Shown here: piece after piece, positions 8,310-14,709 of the stretch
Layout: every line of letters begins with the position of its first letter
Numbering within the stretch: the first letter of the stretch is position 1
Assembly: GCA_048054495.1 (NCBI GenBank)
Contig: JBGMQN010000080.1
Location: 1 to 26,274, forward strand
Direction: 5' to 3'
Source: JADFRG01 sp048054495
GTDB lineage: Bacteria; Chloroflexota; Anaerolineae; Anaerolineales; E44-bin32
DNA length: 26,274 bases
Notes under the pieces: generated by a model
Databases searched by the model: none
The model's input: the letters and a program-made list of their open reading frames with translations, nothing else
Told to the model about the DNA's origin: nothing
Made by a program: the position numbers and the translations under genes

Positions 8310-9089
8310 CTACTTGCCCTGAAACTTGGGCTCGCGCTTTTCCAGGAACGCTGCCACACCTTCGGCGTGGTCCTCGGTCCGCCCTGCAATCTCTTGCAGT
8401 TCAGCTTCGTACTCGAGGGTCTCTCTGAGCATGGCCATGTTGGCGCGGTTGATGGCGCGTTTGCTGAGCCCGTAGGCCCGAGTTGGCCCATTGGCAAGCT
8501 TGGTCGCCAGTTCACCGACCGCCTCGCCAAGCTTGTCGTCCGGCACGACCTGGTTGACCAGGCCCCAATCTAGCGCCTCCTCCGCAGTTACAGCCCGATT
8601 GGTAAAAGCCATCTCGACCGAGCGCGCCAGACCGATTAGTTGCGGCATCGCGAGCGAAGTTCCTGAATCGGCGCTAAGGCCGATCCCTACAAATCCGTAG
8701 ATGAAGCTGGCGCTCTCGGCGGCCACCCGCAAATCCGTGGCCAATGCCACTCCGAGCCCGGCTCCAACCGCGGGGCCGTTGATAGCGCCCACGATAGGTT
8801 TTTCCAGACCGCGCATCTTCGTGATGACCCGGTTGTAGGTGCGGTAGAGATGCTCGCGGAAGGAGACTTCTTCCTGATTGAAGGCAGTCAGCTCCTGGCC
8901 CGCGCTGAAGATGCGTCCGGTCCCAGTCAAGACCAGGCAGCGCACCGAGTCGTCCCGCTCCGCAGTTTTCAGGACCGAAAGCCACTCTTCGATCATGGTT
9001 TCATCGAAGGCATTCGCCTTGGGACGATTCAGCGCAGCGGTTAGCACACCGCCTGACTGATCGAGGTTGATGAACTGGAACTCGCCCAT
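8310..9089 (-). CDS. Enoyl-CoA hydratase/isomerase family protein, PaaG-like
   Basis: A 259-residue crotonase-fold protein. The CoA/oxyanion-hole segments are present (FSAGQELTAF near 61-70, NGPAVGAGLGVALATDL near 104-120). Neither of the two hydratase glutamates is present: the first position is in the AGLGVAL stretch and the second is replaced by GIGLSADSGTS, which keeps an Asp (Asp141) like that used by PaaG-type 1,2-epoxyphenylacetyl-CoA isomerases and other enoyl-CoA isomerases. An isomerase is therefore likelier than a hydratase. The ATG at 9089 is 7 nt after the stop of the preceding gene and lies inside a short hairpin (GCCCA/TGGGC), suggesting translational coupling. It is upstream of the aldehyde dehydrogenase in one minus-strand run. 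Confidence 0.9.
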   Translation of the reverse strand: MGEFQFINLDQSGGVLTAALNRPKANAFDETMIEEWLSVLKTAERDDSVRCLVLTGTGRIFSAGQELTAFNQEEVSFREHLYRTYNRVITKMRGLEKPIVGAINGPAVGAGLGVALATDLRVAAESASFIYGFVGIGLSADSGTSLAMPQLIGLARSVEMAFTNRAVTAEEALDWGLVNQVVPDDKLGEAVGELATKLANGPTRAYGLSKRAINRANMAMLRETLEYEAELQEIAGRTEDHAEGVAAFLEKREPKFQGK

Positions 9090-9096
9090 TTATGGG

Positions 9097-9480
9097 CTAG
9101 GAAAGGGGGTCGAAGCCGTCGTCCGGATAGTCATCCGGACCATCGTCGAAGTCAATGCGTACCTGAAAGGGATCTTGAACCAGGCGAACCCAAAGCAGCA
9201 ACATCTGGTTCTCATCCACCTCTCCCCACCTGGCAGCAATGATCTGCGCCTGGTCCGTGAGGCCCTCTTCCGAGCGGTATTCAAGGGTCATGGGCTGGCG
9301 ATCTCGCCAGGCCCTATAGCAGCGCTCAACAAGCTCTGGGGCGTTTTGGCTTCGGAGGCGACACATCGCCACCTGCGAGGGGACTGGACCTTCGACGAGG
9401 CCTGGCAGCCACGAGTCTGTGTCCAGCTCGAACGTCGGCGGGGGGCCTTCGATGATGGTGATTTTGTCGGGTTCCGCCAA
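9097..9480 (-). CDS. Conserved-looking hypothetical acidic protein
   Basis: A 127-residue protein that I do not recognise. It has no signal peptide or membrane segment. The middle is an alpha/beta-looking stretch with a Cys-Tyr-Arg-Ala-Trp segment (about 54-58), and the C-terminus is very acidic and Gly/Pro/Asp-rich (DFDDGPDDYPDDGFDP). The start is TTG at 9480, chosen because GAGG lies 6 nt before it and the frame is not open to a better start. It is the first gene of the run to the PaaG-like crotonase, with only 7 nt between the genes, so a role tied to acyl-CoA metabolism is possible but unproven. A plausible promoter lies just upstream (9510-9538). Confidence 0.65.
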   Translation of the reverse strand: MAEPDKITIIEGPPPTFELDTDSWLPGLVEGPVPSQVAMCRLRSQNAPELVERCYRAWRDRQPMTLEYRSEEGLTDQAQIIAARWGEVDENQMLLLWVRLVQDPFQVRIDFDDGPDDYPDDGFDPLS

Positions 9481-9509
9481 TTAAGCCTCGAATTTTAAAG
9501 GTGCGCGCT

Positions 9510-9538
9510 ATCTTACCACAAGCGCTCATTTGTAAGAA
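9510..9538 (-). promoter_or_regulatory. Probable promoter of the hypothetical/crotonase/ALDH/MBL run
   Basis: Minus strand: TTCTTA (9538-9533), a 17-base spacer, TAAGAT (9515-9510), with TGG directly before the -10 (extended -10). It gives a leader of about 25 nt with a GAGG ribosome site before the TTG start at 9480. Confidence 0.5.
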
Positions 9539-9567
9539 TTTGTACCCGTGGCGTAAGCTGGGCCGCG

Positions 9568-9573
9568 TAGAAT
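9568..9573 (+). promoter_or_regulatory. -10 box of the DUF547 gene (leaderless arrangement)
   Basis: TAGAAT, with only 6 bases between it and the GTG start at 9580. The start codon would be at about +1 of the mRNA, and no Shine-Dalgarno sequence is present. No standard-spaced -35 is evident. Confidence 0.45.
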
Positions 9574-9579
9574 CATTGA

Positions 9580-10443
9580 GTGGAATCTCGCTATTCTTAT
9601 TTAGGGGCCCTCACAGTTCGGGCGGCGAATAATATCGCCAATCGAGTGCTCGGCATCGGCCCGCGTGACCTGCTGAATCCTGAGCCTGCTCAGAGCGGCC
9701 TCGAGAATCCCGCGCGCAACCTAAGAGAGATCGCCAACGATATGCGTGTACAGGCCATTTCTCCCAGCACCGGCGAGGTGGACTACAGCAGGCTGATGGA
9801 AAGCGAATCCTACGCGCGGTTCAGAACCTTCACACGAGCCCTTCCCTCTTGCACTAAGGAAGATCTGGGGGATAGAGCCCAGCAGATCGCCTTCTGGATC
9901 AATCTATACAACGCACTGATCCTGCATGGGGTCATCCACTTCAACGTCAACGGCTCAATGCTGCGTGACATTGGATTCTTCCGCAGGATCGCCTACAACG
10001 TGGGCGGGATGAGATTCTCTGCGGATGATATTGAGCACGGTGTGCTGCGCGGCAACCGGCGCCATCCCTATCTCCCTTTCCTTCCATTTGCCAAGGACGA
10101 TCCGCGCCTGATGATGAGTATCGAGGATCCCGACCCGCGCGTGCACTTCGCGCTGGTGTGCGGGGCGCGCTCATGTCCGCCGATTTCAGCCTACGATGGC
10201 GAACAGCTCGACGCACAGCTTGATCAAGCTGCTGCTGCCTTCATCAACGGCATCGGCGCTCAATTTGATCCGGGGGCCCGGACTCTTTTTCTATCTCGCA
10301 TCTTCAAATGGTATTCCGGGGATTTTGGTGGGAGGGAAGGCGCACTGCGGCTAGTGGACGAGTACCTGGATATGCCAGAAGATATCACTGGCGCCCGAAT
10401 CCGCTATCTTCCCTACGACTGGTCGGTCAACTCAGCGGCCTAA
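9580..10443 (+). CDS. DUF547 domain-containing protein
   Basis: A 287-residue protein with the DUF547 signature: AFWINLYNALILHGVI (104-119), the DIEHGVLRGNRRHPYLPF segment (150-167) and DPRVHFALVCGARSCPPI (185-202), which bears a conserved Cys pair (Cys194, Cys199). The function of the family is not established. There is no signal peptide or membrane helix at the N-terminus. The start is GTG at 9580, directly behind a TAGAAT box with no ribosome binding site, so the mRNA is probably leaderless. It is transcribed divergently from the crotonase/ALDH run (99 bases apart) and converges on the alcohol dehydrogenase; two palindromic repeats lie just downstream. Confidence 0.88.
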   Translation: MESRYSYLGALTVRAANNIANRVLGIGPRDLLNPEPAQSGLENPARNLREIANDMRVQAISPSTGEVDYSRLMESESYARFRTFTRALPSCTKEDLGDRAQQIAFWINLYNALILHGVIHFNVNGSMLRDIGFFRRIAYNVGGMRFSADDIEHGVLRGNRRHPYLPFLPFAKDDPRLMMSIEDPDPRVHFALVCGARSCPPISAYDGEQLDAQLDQAAAAFINGIGAQFDPGARTLFLSRIFKWYSGDFGGREGALRLVDEYLDMPEDITGARIRYLPYDWSVNSAA

Positions 10444-10562
10444 CCTGCCTCACAGAAATCATGATCGCAGTCACGCTTCGACGGCTCGACCGAGTGTGTT
10501 TAGGCTGTTCGACACGATGTAGGCGTGTAGCTAGCGAATCATCCAAGACGCCGATTGCGATG

Positions 10563-10639
10563 TGTCATTGCGAGCATAGCAAAGCAATCTCCCCCAGGAT
10601 GTTGGGGATTGCGTCGTCGCTGTGCTCCTCGCAATGACA
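10563..10639. repeat. Imperfect palindromic repeat element (TGTCATTGCGAG family)
   Basis: A 77-base element with perfect 12-base terminal inverted repeats, TGTCATTGCGAG (10563-10574) and CTCGCAATGACA (10628-10639). Inside lies a second inverted pair, GCAATC..CCCC and GGGGATTGC. Repeats with these ends are familiar from intergenic regions of many bacteria. It codes for nothing and sits between two convergent genes, so it could fold as a long hairpin in both transcripts. No second copy is in this window. Confidence 0.7.
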
Positions 10640-10640
10640 T

Positions 10641-10664
10641 GACCCTCGAGGTCTCGGCAGGGTC
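10641..10664. repeat. Short inverted repeat GACCCT/AGGGTC
   Basis: GACCCT (10641-10646) and AGGGTC (10659-10664) flank a 12-base loop, one base after the larger palindrome. The sequence that follows (AGGCTGAGGATGA) resembles another dispersed intergenic repeat type. It may help end transcription from both sides, but there is no T-run. Confidence 0.45.
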
Positions 10665-10693
10665 AGGCTGAGGATGATTATACGCGGTGGAGA

Positions 10694-11905
10694 CTAGAAC
10701 GTCAGCGTGACTTTGATGGCGCCGGTTCGCTTGTCCATGGCGGTGGAAATGGCCTTTTGATATTCGGCAAACGGAAAGCGATGCGTGATGAGCTCGGCCT
10801 CGCTCAACACCCCCTCCTGGAGCATCTCAATCACCAGATCGAAAGTATGCACTCTGCGGCCGTCCATTTTTTCCATTCCAAAGGTCTTAGATCCAATGAG
10901 ATCGACCTCCTGGAACCAGATCGGCGACGTGTCAAACTTCATGCGATTGAGCGATATGCCGACGATGACTACGGTCCCGCCGGCCCTCACCAGACGTAGG
11001 GAGTCTCGCAACGTGAACTTGCTTCCCACACAGTCGTAGACCACATCGTAGCCACCCAGGAGCATGCCTCGATTTAGCGTACCCTGGTAGTACTTCGCCT
11101 TGGTGATACGCGCGGCCTTGGCATATATGTCTGCCCCATCGCTGATCACCTCGTCCGCTCCCAGTCGCGCGGCCGCCTCCCCCTGATGAGAATAGCGCAC
11201 GATCGAGGTGACGGGACTCTCAGGAGATAGGGCCTTCAAAGCTTGCAGGGTCAGTAATCCAATGATCCCTGATCCAACTACGAGTACCTTCTCACCAGCC
11301 TCAGGTCGCCGTCGCAGCACGGCGTGCACTGCCACCGCCATCGGCTCGATCAGCGAGGCCTGATCGTCGGTGAGATCGTCCGGAACGGGCCAGACCTCGC
11401 TCTCGTGGGCAGTATAGCTGTCGGCCCAACCGCTGCCCGCTCCCGCGGGGGCCATACCGAGCGAACCGTTCTCGCACAATCGCGTATCGCCTCTCGCGCA
11501 GTACTCACAAGGCGTATCGATTTCCTGTGTGTAGCAGTTGGGGCTGCCTCCGGGCCTGGCCTCGATGACGACCCGGTCGCCAACCTTAAAACGCGCCACT
11601 CCCGGCCCAATTTCAACCACTTCTCCCACGGCTTCGTGGCCGAGGTAAATGCGGTTGAAGCCCGGCAAGGCGGCCGGCGCGACGCGGGGATCTATATTCA
11701 CAAAGAAGAGTGAGAGATCGGTTGCGCAGATGCCGCACTGGCGATTGCGTACCCGCAGCCACCTGGGTCCCGGAAGCTCTGGGTCGGGGATCTCTTCCAC
11801 ACCGGTGGGTGCGATCGGGGTCCACACCACCCCCGGCCACACCCGCTTGATCACCTTGGTGGCCAGCCCTTTGGAGATGTTCTTGTCAAAGTAGACGGCC
11901 TTCAG
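10694..11905 (-). CDS. Zinc-dependent alcohol dehydrogenase (MDR superfamily), non-canonical start
   Basis: A medium-chain dehydrogenase/reductase of 403 residues if begun at the CTG at 11903-11905; a GTG start at 11854 would give 386. The 17 codons between them read like the first MDR beta-strand (LKAVYFDKNI), so translation very probably starts upstream of the GTG, yet no ATG, GTG or TTG lies in frame there. From the GTG: catalytic zinc Cys43 (CGICATD), His-Glu 73-74 (GHE) and Glu170; structural zinc Cys107, Cys116, Cys119 and Cys127, with an unusually long gap after the first; Rossmann motif VVGSGIIGL (192-200). The substrate is not known. It follows the enoyl-CoA hydratase stop by 4 nt, with AAAGGCGG 8 nt before the CTG. 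It is the last gene of that run. Confidence 0.85.
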   Translation of the reverse strand: MKAVYFDKNISKGLATKVIKRVWPGVVWTPIAPTGVEEIPDPELPGPRWLRVRNRQCGICATDLSLFFVNIDPRVAPAALPGFNRIYLGHEAVGEVVEIGPGVARFKVGDRVVIEARPGGSPNCYTQEIDTPCEYCARGDTRLCENGSLGMAPAGAGSGWADSYTAHESEVWPVPDDLTDDQASLIEPMAVAVHAVLRRRPEAGEKVLVVGSGIIGLLTLQALKALSPESPVTSIVRYSHQGEAAARLGADEVISDGADIYAKAARITKAKYYQGTLNRGMLLGGYDVVYDCVGSKFTLRDSLRLVRAGGTVVIVGISLNRMKFDTSPIWFQEVDLIGSKTFGMEKMDGRRVHTFDLVIEMLQEGVLSEAELITHRFPFAEYQKAISTAMDKRTGAIKVTLTF

Positions 11906-11909
11906 AGCA

Positions 11910-12683
11910 CTAACCGCCTTTCCACTCTGCCGGACGTTTCTCCACGAAGGCTTTCATGCCTTCCTTTTGGTCTTCCGTGCTGAAGAGGAAGTAGAAGCTG
12001 CGGCGCTCATCCGCAATCCCATCTGCCAGAAAAGTTTCGTATGCGTTGTTCACCGCTTCCTTGGCGAATCGAATGGCCAGCGGGGCGCGCGCGGCGATCT
12101 CGTGAGCCAGCTGGATGGCGTTCTCCAGGTAGAGTTCGACCGGCGCCACGCGATTGACCAGACCGTAGCGCAGCGCCTCATCTGCGGTGAGATTGCGGCT
12201 GTTCAGCACCATCTCCATGGCCAGCGCTTTACCGACCGCTCGCGTCAGGCGCTGCGTGCCACCGGCGCCAGGTATGACTCCGAGGTTGATCTCCGGTTGG
12301 CCAAATTTGGCCGTCTCAGAAGCCACGATCATGTCGCAGCCCATGGCCAACTCGTGTCCCCCACCCAAGCACCAGCCCGAGACTGCCGCAATCACTGGCT
12401 TCTTGATCTTCCGGAGGCGGTCCCAGCGGGAGATGCGGTCGGTCTTGAGCATATCCACTGATGAGGCATCCGCCATCTCTTTGATGTCTGCCCCGGCCGC
12501 GAACGCGCGCTCGTCGCCTGTGAGCACCATCGCGCCGATATCAGGATCGGCGTCAAATTCCTCCAGCGCGATCGCCAGTTCTTCCATGACGGTCGCGTTG
12601 AGTGCATTAAGGGCCTTTGGGCGGTTGATCTGAACCAGGCCCACTCGGTCGTGAACCTCGATTCGGATGGTGGAATAAGTCAT
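11910..12683 (-). CDS. Enoyl-CoA hydratase
   Basis: A 257-residue crotonase. Unlike the other crotonase in this window it keeps both catalytic glutamates: Glu111 (GGGHELAM) and Glu131 (GQPEINLGVIPGAGG), along with the oxyanion-hole segment FAAGADIKEM (61-70). It should hydrate 2-enoyl-CoA to 3-hydroxyacyl-CoA in beta-oxidation or a related pathway, in the cytosol. The ATG at 12683 has GGGAGG about 5 nt upstream. It lies between the HicB/DinB gene (21 nt upstream) and the alcohol dehydrogenase (4 nt downstream), so the three probably share a transcript. The acyl chain length is not predictable. Confidence 0.93.
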   Translation of the reverse strand: MTYSTIRIEVHDRVGLVQINRPKALNALNATVMEELAIALEEFDADPDIGAMVLTGDERAFAAGADIKEMADASSVDMLKTDRISRWDRLRKIKKPVIAAVSGWCLGGGHELAMGCDMIVASETAKFGQPEINLGVIPGAGGTQRLTRAVGKALAMEMVLNSRNLTADEALRYGLVNRVAPVELYLENAIQLAHEIAARAPLAIRFAKEAVNNAYETFLADGIADERRSFYFLFSTEDQKEGMKAFVEKRPAEWKGG

Positions 12684-12704
12684 CGGTGCCTCCCGATCTC
12701 CAAC

Positions 12705-13145
12705 CTAAAGTCGCTGCTTGATTTTTCGAATGTGCTGCGTGTGATCGCGCTCGTGCCACAGGGTGCGCCGCATCACCTTGCGAGCCGACCAGGTCTCTCC
12801 TGAGAGCGTAACTACCCCTTTACGCGCGGCGAGCGCCGGCAAGCTGGCCAATGTGTGATCCCGCACCTTAATGAGCCGGGCCCGAGGGTCGGCCGGCAAT
12901 TCGCTGGTGGAGAGCGCCAACCCCATTCGGTCGAAATACCATTGTTCCGCGGATGCGACATGGTCGAGCACGCCCATGATGGACCACTTCTCGCCTGGAA
13001 GCTCAGTCGTCGCCGCTTCGGCGCTGATCCCCTCCAGTTCAGTTTCCAGATCCTGGCGAGTGGCATGCAGAATCTTCTCCAATTCCTGAACCTCGCCCTC
13101 CGTAAGCGGGGGTCGATCGGAAGCGAAGAAGGCGTTTACTTCGTA
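12705..13145 (-). CDS. DinB-like domain, 3' part of an apparently frameshifted HicB-like/DinB gene
   Basis: About 146 residues in this frame. The first 20 codons have no start but are clearly coding (YEVNAFF, then RPPLTEGEVQELEK). The four-helix DinB-type domain follows, with W..LDHV..AEQWY and WHERDHTQH, whose His residues typically bind a metal in this superfamily. An internal TTG at 13080-13082 could start a shorter 125-residue product, but it would lose the first helix. The preceding frame (13147-13377) encodes a HicB-like domain and ends at the same place, one base away, so the two read best as one gene of about 223 residues broken by a +1 shift. Members of this superfamily act in thiol or other transfer reactions; the role here is unknown. 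It is first in a run with enoyl-CoA hydratase and alcohol dehydrogenase. Confidence 0.65.
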   Translation of the reverse strand, partial: YEVNAFFASDRPPLTEGEVQELEKILHATRQDLETELEGISAEAATTELPGEKWSIMGVLDHVASAEQWYFDRMGLALSTSELPADPRARLIKVRDHTLASLPALAARKGVVTLSGETWSARKVMRRTLWHERDHTQHIRKIKQRL

Positions 13146-13146
13146 G

Positions 13147-13377
13147 GTCCTGCTCGTAAATCCATGCGCGGGCCACCTCAGCCACGATCATGGGTCCCGA
13201 TAGTCCAGAAATTCGAAATCCGTGACTATTGGACCATTCCACGTAGCTATCCACGGCCTTCGGGACGCCGCTGATGGCGGCCTCACGCTCCTTATGCGCG
13301 TTGAAGCAGCCCGGCAGATCTGGGACATGTGCCACCCAATTCCCATCCAATTCCTCCGCGCAGACGACGTAAGGCAC
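13147..13377 (-). CDS. HicB-like domain, 5' part of the frameshifted HicB-like/DinB gene
   Basis: 77 codons from a GTG start. The N-terminus YVVCAEELDGNWVAHVPDLPGCF is the classic HicB-like beta-alpha fold start (antitoxin-related, but here without a HicA toxin nearby), followed by a helix with AVDSYVEW. After IVAEVARAWIYEQD the meaningful sequence continues in the +1 frame (YEVNAFF). In its own frame the ORF runs on to 13039 with low-complexity, Arg/Gly/Ser-rich sequence that does not look real. Removing one base near 13146 joins both parts. It could be a sequencing error, a pseudogene or a programmed shift. Single-chain HicB-like plus DinB proteins are known to me from related bacteria, which supports the fusion; I could not check this. 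Confidence 0.55.
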
Positions 13378-13417
13378 CTCAGTTATCTCCCATATGCGCT
13401 TTGTGAACGGAGAGCTA

Positions 13418-13445
13418 TTGCGTCACCAAAGGGATGGCCTATACT
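13418..13445 (+). promoter_or_regulatory. Probable promoter of the Flp-type pilin gene
   Basis: TTGCGT (13418-13423), a 16-base spacer, and TATACT (13440-13445). The predicted start is about 34 nt before the pilin ATG, leaving room for its TTGAGG ribosome site. Confidence 0.5.
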
Positions 13446-13485
13446 GGCCATGTCATCCGATTTATCCGGTCTATTGAGGGCATTC

Positions 13486-13629
13486 ATGTTTTTTTCTTCC
13501 TCGAAGGGCCAGGGGCTCGTTGAATACGCGCTGCTGATCCTATTGGTGGGTATAGCTGTGATCGTGCTCCTTGCGCTTTTTGGAGCAGGGGTAGGGAATA
13601 TGTTCAGCAACATCGTAGCGAACATCTAG
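13486..13629 (+). CDS. Flp/Fap-type pilin (class III signal peptide), 47 aa
   Basis: A 47-residue protein in the frame of a longer spurious ORF; the ATG at 13486 is preferred because of the TTGAGG 7-8 nt upstream and because Flp prepilins have very short leaders. The sequence SSSKG|QGLVEYALL fits the prepilin peptidase motif: Gly before the cut, Glu at +5 and Tyr at +6. A single hydrophobic helix (about 14-36) follows, ending in a short polar tail. Such proteins are the major subunits of Tad/Flp pili and are exported and polymerised at the cell envelope. No other tad gene is present in the window, so it is an orphan here. The gene stands alone between the HicB/DinB run and DUF951. Confidence 0.8.
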   Translation: MFFSSSKGQGLVEYALLILLVGIAVIVLLALFGAGVGNMFSNIVANI

Positions 13630-13664
13630 GCCCCCCTCCCCGGGCAATACAGCCTAGTTCATAC

Positions 13665-13685
13665 GGGCGCACGCTTTGCGCGCCC
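13665..13685. terminator. Hairpin between the pilin and DUF951 genes, possible bidirectional terminator
   Basis: GGGCGC (13665-13670) pairs with GCGCCC (13680-13685) around a 9-base loop, 36 nt after the pilin stop and 24 nt beyond the DUF951 stop. The T-run on the plus side is weak (CTTTAG), so termination is only a possibility. Confidence 0.4.
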
Positions 13686-13709
13686 CTTTAGATCTGCGAG
13701 CAGCTAGTC

Positions 13710-13901
13710 TTAGCTCCCCTTCTCGACCCAATCTTTCATCCGGCGAGCCAAATCCCGCCGAGGAAGCAGGATCCTGCGATCACAAGTCTGACATTTCAGA
13801 CCGATATCTGCCCCTAGACGGACCACGCGCCAGTCCGAACCGCCACACGGGTGCGGCTTTTTGAGACGCACGATATCGTCCATTCGAAGTTCTACAAGCA
13901 C
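13710..13901 (-). CDS. DUF951 domain-containing protein
   Basis: A 63-residue protein matching the DUF951 pattern along its whole length: DDIVRLKKPHPCGG (8-21), RVVRLGADIGLKC (25-37) and a CxxC (Cys37-Cys40) followed by R.ILLPR (43-48). Cys19, Cys37 and Cys40 with His17 could bind zinc. The function is unknown; the family is small, basic and found next to housekeeping genes. The GTG at 13901 is preferred over the ATG at 13883, because family members have about six residues before the xDDIV segment and AGGA lies upstream. It is transcribed away from the M50 protease gene, from a promoter of its own. Confidence 0.85.
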   Translation of the reverse strand: MLVELRMDDIVRLKKPHPCGGSDWRVVRLGADIGLKCQTCDRRILLPRRDLARRMKDWVEKGS

Positions 13902-13930
13902 TTGCGGTCCTGCCTTGTGGGGGTCGGGGC

Positions 13931-13939
13931 ATTATATCA
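13931..13939 (-). promoter_or_regulatory. Extended -10 promoter of the DUF951 gene
   Basis: Minus strand TGATATAAT, a perfect TATAAT with the TGn extension. It ends 29 nt before the GTG start. No good -35 is seen, as is usual for extended -10 promoters. Confidence 0.6.
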
Positions 13940-14019
13940 TTCGGCGCCTTGGGGCCGATTCGCGGGCTCATTCCGGGCCTATGGGTTTCTTACCTGCAAA
14001 CAAGCACCCAAAGGGCGAA

Positions 14020-14028
14020 TGGTATAAT
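14020..14028 (+). promoter_or_regulatory. Extended -10 promoter of the M50 protease gene
   Basis: TGGTATAAT, a perfect TATAAT with a TGn extension, and only 8 bases before the ATG at 14037. The mRNA would have at most a couple of untranslated bases. It is back to back with the DUF951 promoter in a 135-base space. Confidence 0.6.
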
Positions 14029-14036
14029 CGCCCGCC

Positions 14037-14675
14037 ATGCTCGCAGGGTTAGGCAACAACCCGGTTCAGTTCGTGTATCTGGCAATCACCCTGGTGATTG
14101 CGCTGACGGTACACGAGTTTGCGCACGCGTGGGTGGCCTTCCAGTTGGGGGATGATTCCGCCCAGCGCGCGGGCCGTCTCACCCTAAATCCCCTTAAGCA
14201 CCTCGACCCGCTCGGCACGATCATATTCCTTGCGATCGGATTAGGATGGGCTAAGCCGGTGCCGTTCGATCCTTACGCCGTGACGCGTCGCAATCCGGCA
14301 GGCATCATGTTCGTGGCCGCCGCAGGGCCTCTCTCCAACCTGCTTATGGCCATCCTGGCTTCAATCCCGTTCCAGACCGGCTTTCTCGATTCGGCGTTCG
14401 CCTCACAGGGCTTCTCGTTCTACGCTGCAGCCTTCCTCCAGACATTCATTTGGTACAACCTGATCCTTCTCTTATTCAATCTGATCCCCGTTTCGCCGCT
14501 CGACGGAGAGAAAGTACTGACCTACTTTCTACCTCCAAGTGGCCAGGCCACCATGGCTAGAATTCGCCCATATGGCCCAATGCTGCTGTTGCTGCTTCTT
14601 TTCGCAGGTCGCGGCTTTTTCAGCACACTGATTCTTAGACCCGCAAGTCAGCTCCTGCAATTCCTTGTTACCTAA
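14037..14675 (+). CDS. Site-2 protease (M50) family membrane metalloprotease
   Basis: A 212-residue integral membrane protein with about five or six hydrophobic segments. The zinc motif HEFAH (26-30) sits in an early helix, AAGPLSN (95-101) follows, and NLIPVSPLDG (148-157) gives the third ligand Asp156. The NPLKHLDPLG segment (51-60) is typical of the small YwhC/YdiL-like rhomboid-sized M50 proteins. These cut substrates inside or near the membrane; the target is unknown. It has no ribosome binding site and starts directly behind an extended -10 box. The KBL gene follows after 34 nt and could share the transcript, although the two have no known functional tie. Confidence 0.9.
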   Translation: MLAGLGNNPVQFVYLAITLVIALTVHEFAHAWVAFQLGDDSAQRAGRLTLNPLKHLDPLGTIIFLAIGLGWAKPVPFDPYAVTRRNPAGIMFVAAAGPLSNLLMAILASIPFQTGFLDSAFASQGFSFYAAAFLQTFIWYNLILLLFNLIPVSPLDGEKVLTYFLPPSGQATMARIRPYGPMLLLLLLFAGRGFFSTLILRPASQLLQFLVT

Positions 14676-14709
14676 CTCAATTCGATTAAGCTAGCCGACG
14701 GGGGAATCT

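Noticed and set aside
13039..13146. C-terminal continuation of the HicB-like ORF in its own frame
   Set aside because: The sequence becomes low-complexity Arg/Gly/Ser-rich while the +1 frame is clearly the DinB protein.
13147..13377. HicA/HicB toxin-antitoxin system
   Set aside because: No HicA-like small ORF with its conserved His lies on either side, and the HicB-like domain leads into a DinB domain.
13222..13485. Long N-terminus for the pilin ORF
   Set aside because: It overlaps the HicB-like gene antisense, contains the pilin promoter, and does not resemble a prepilin leader; the ATG at 13486 fits better.
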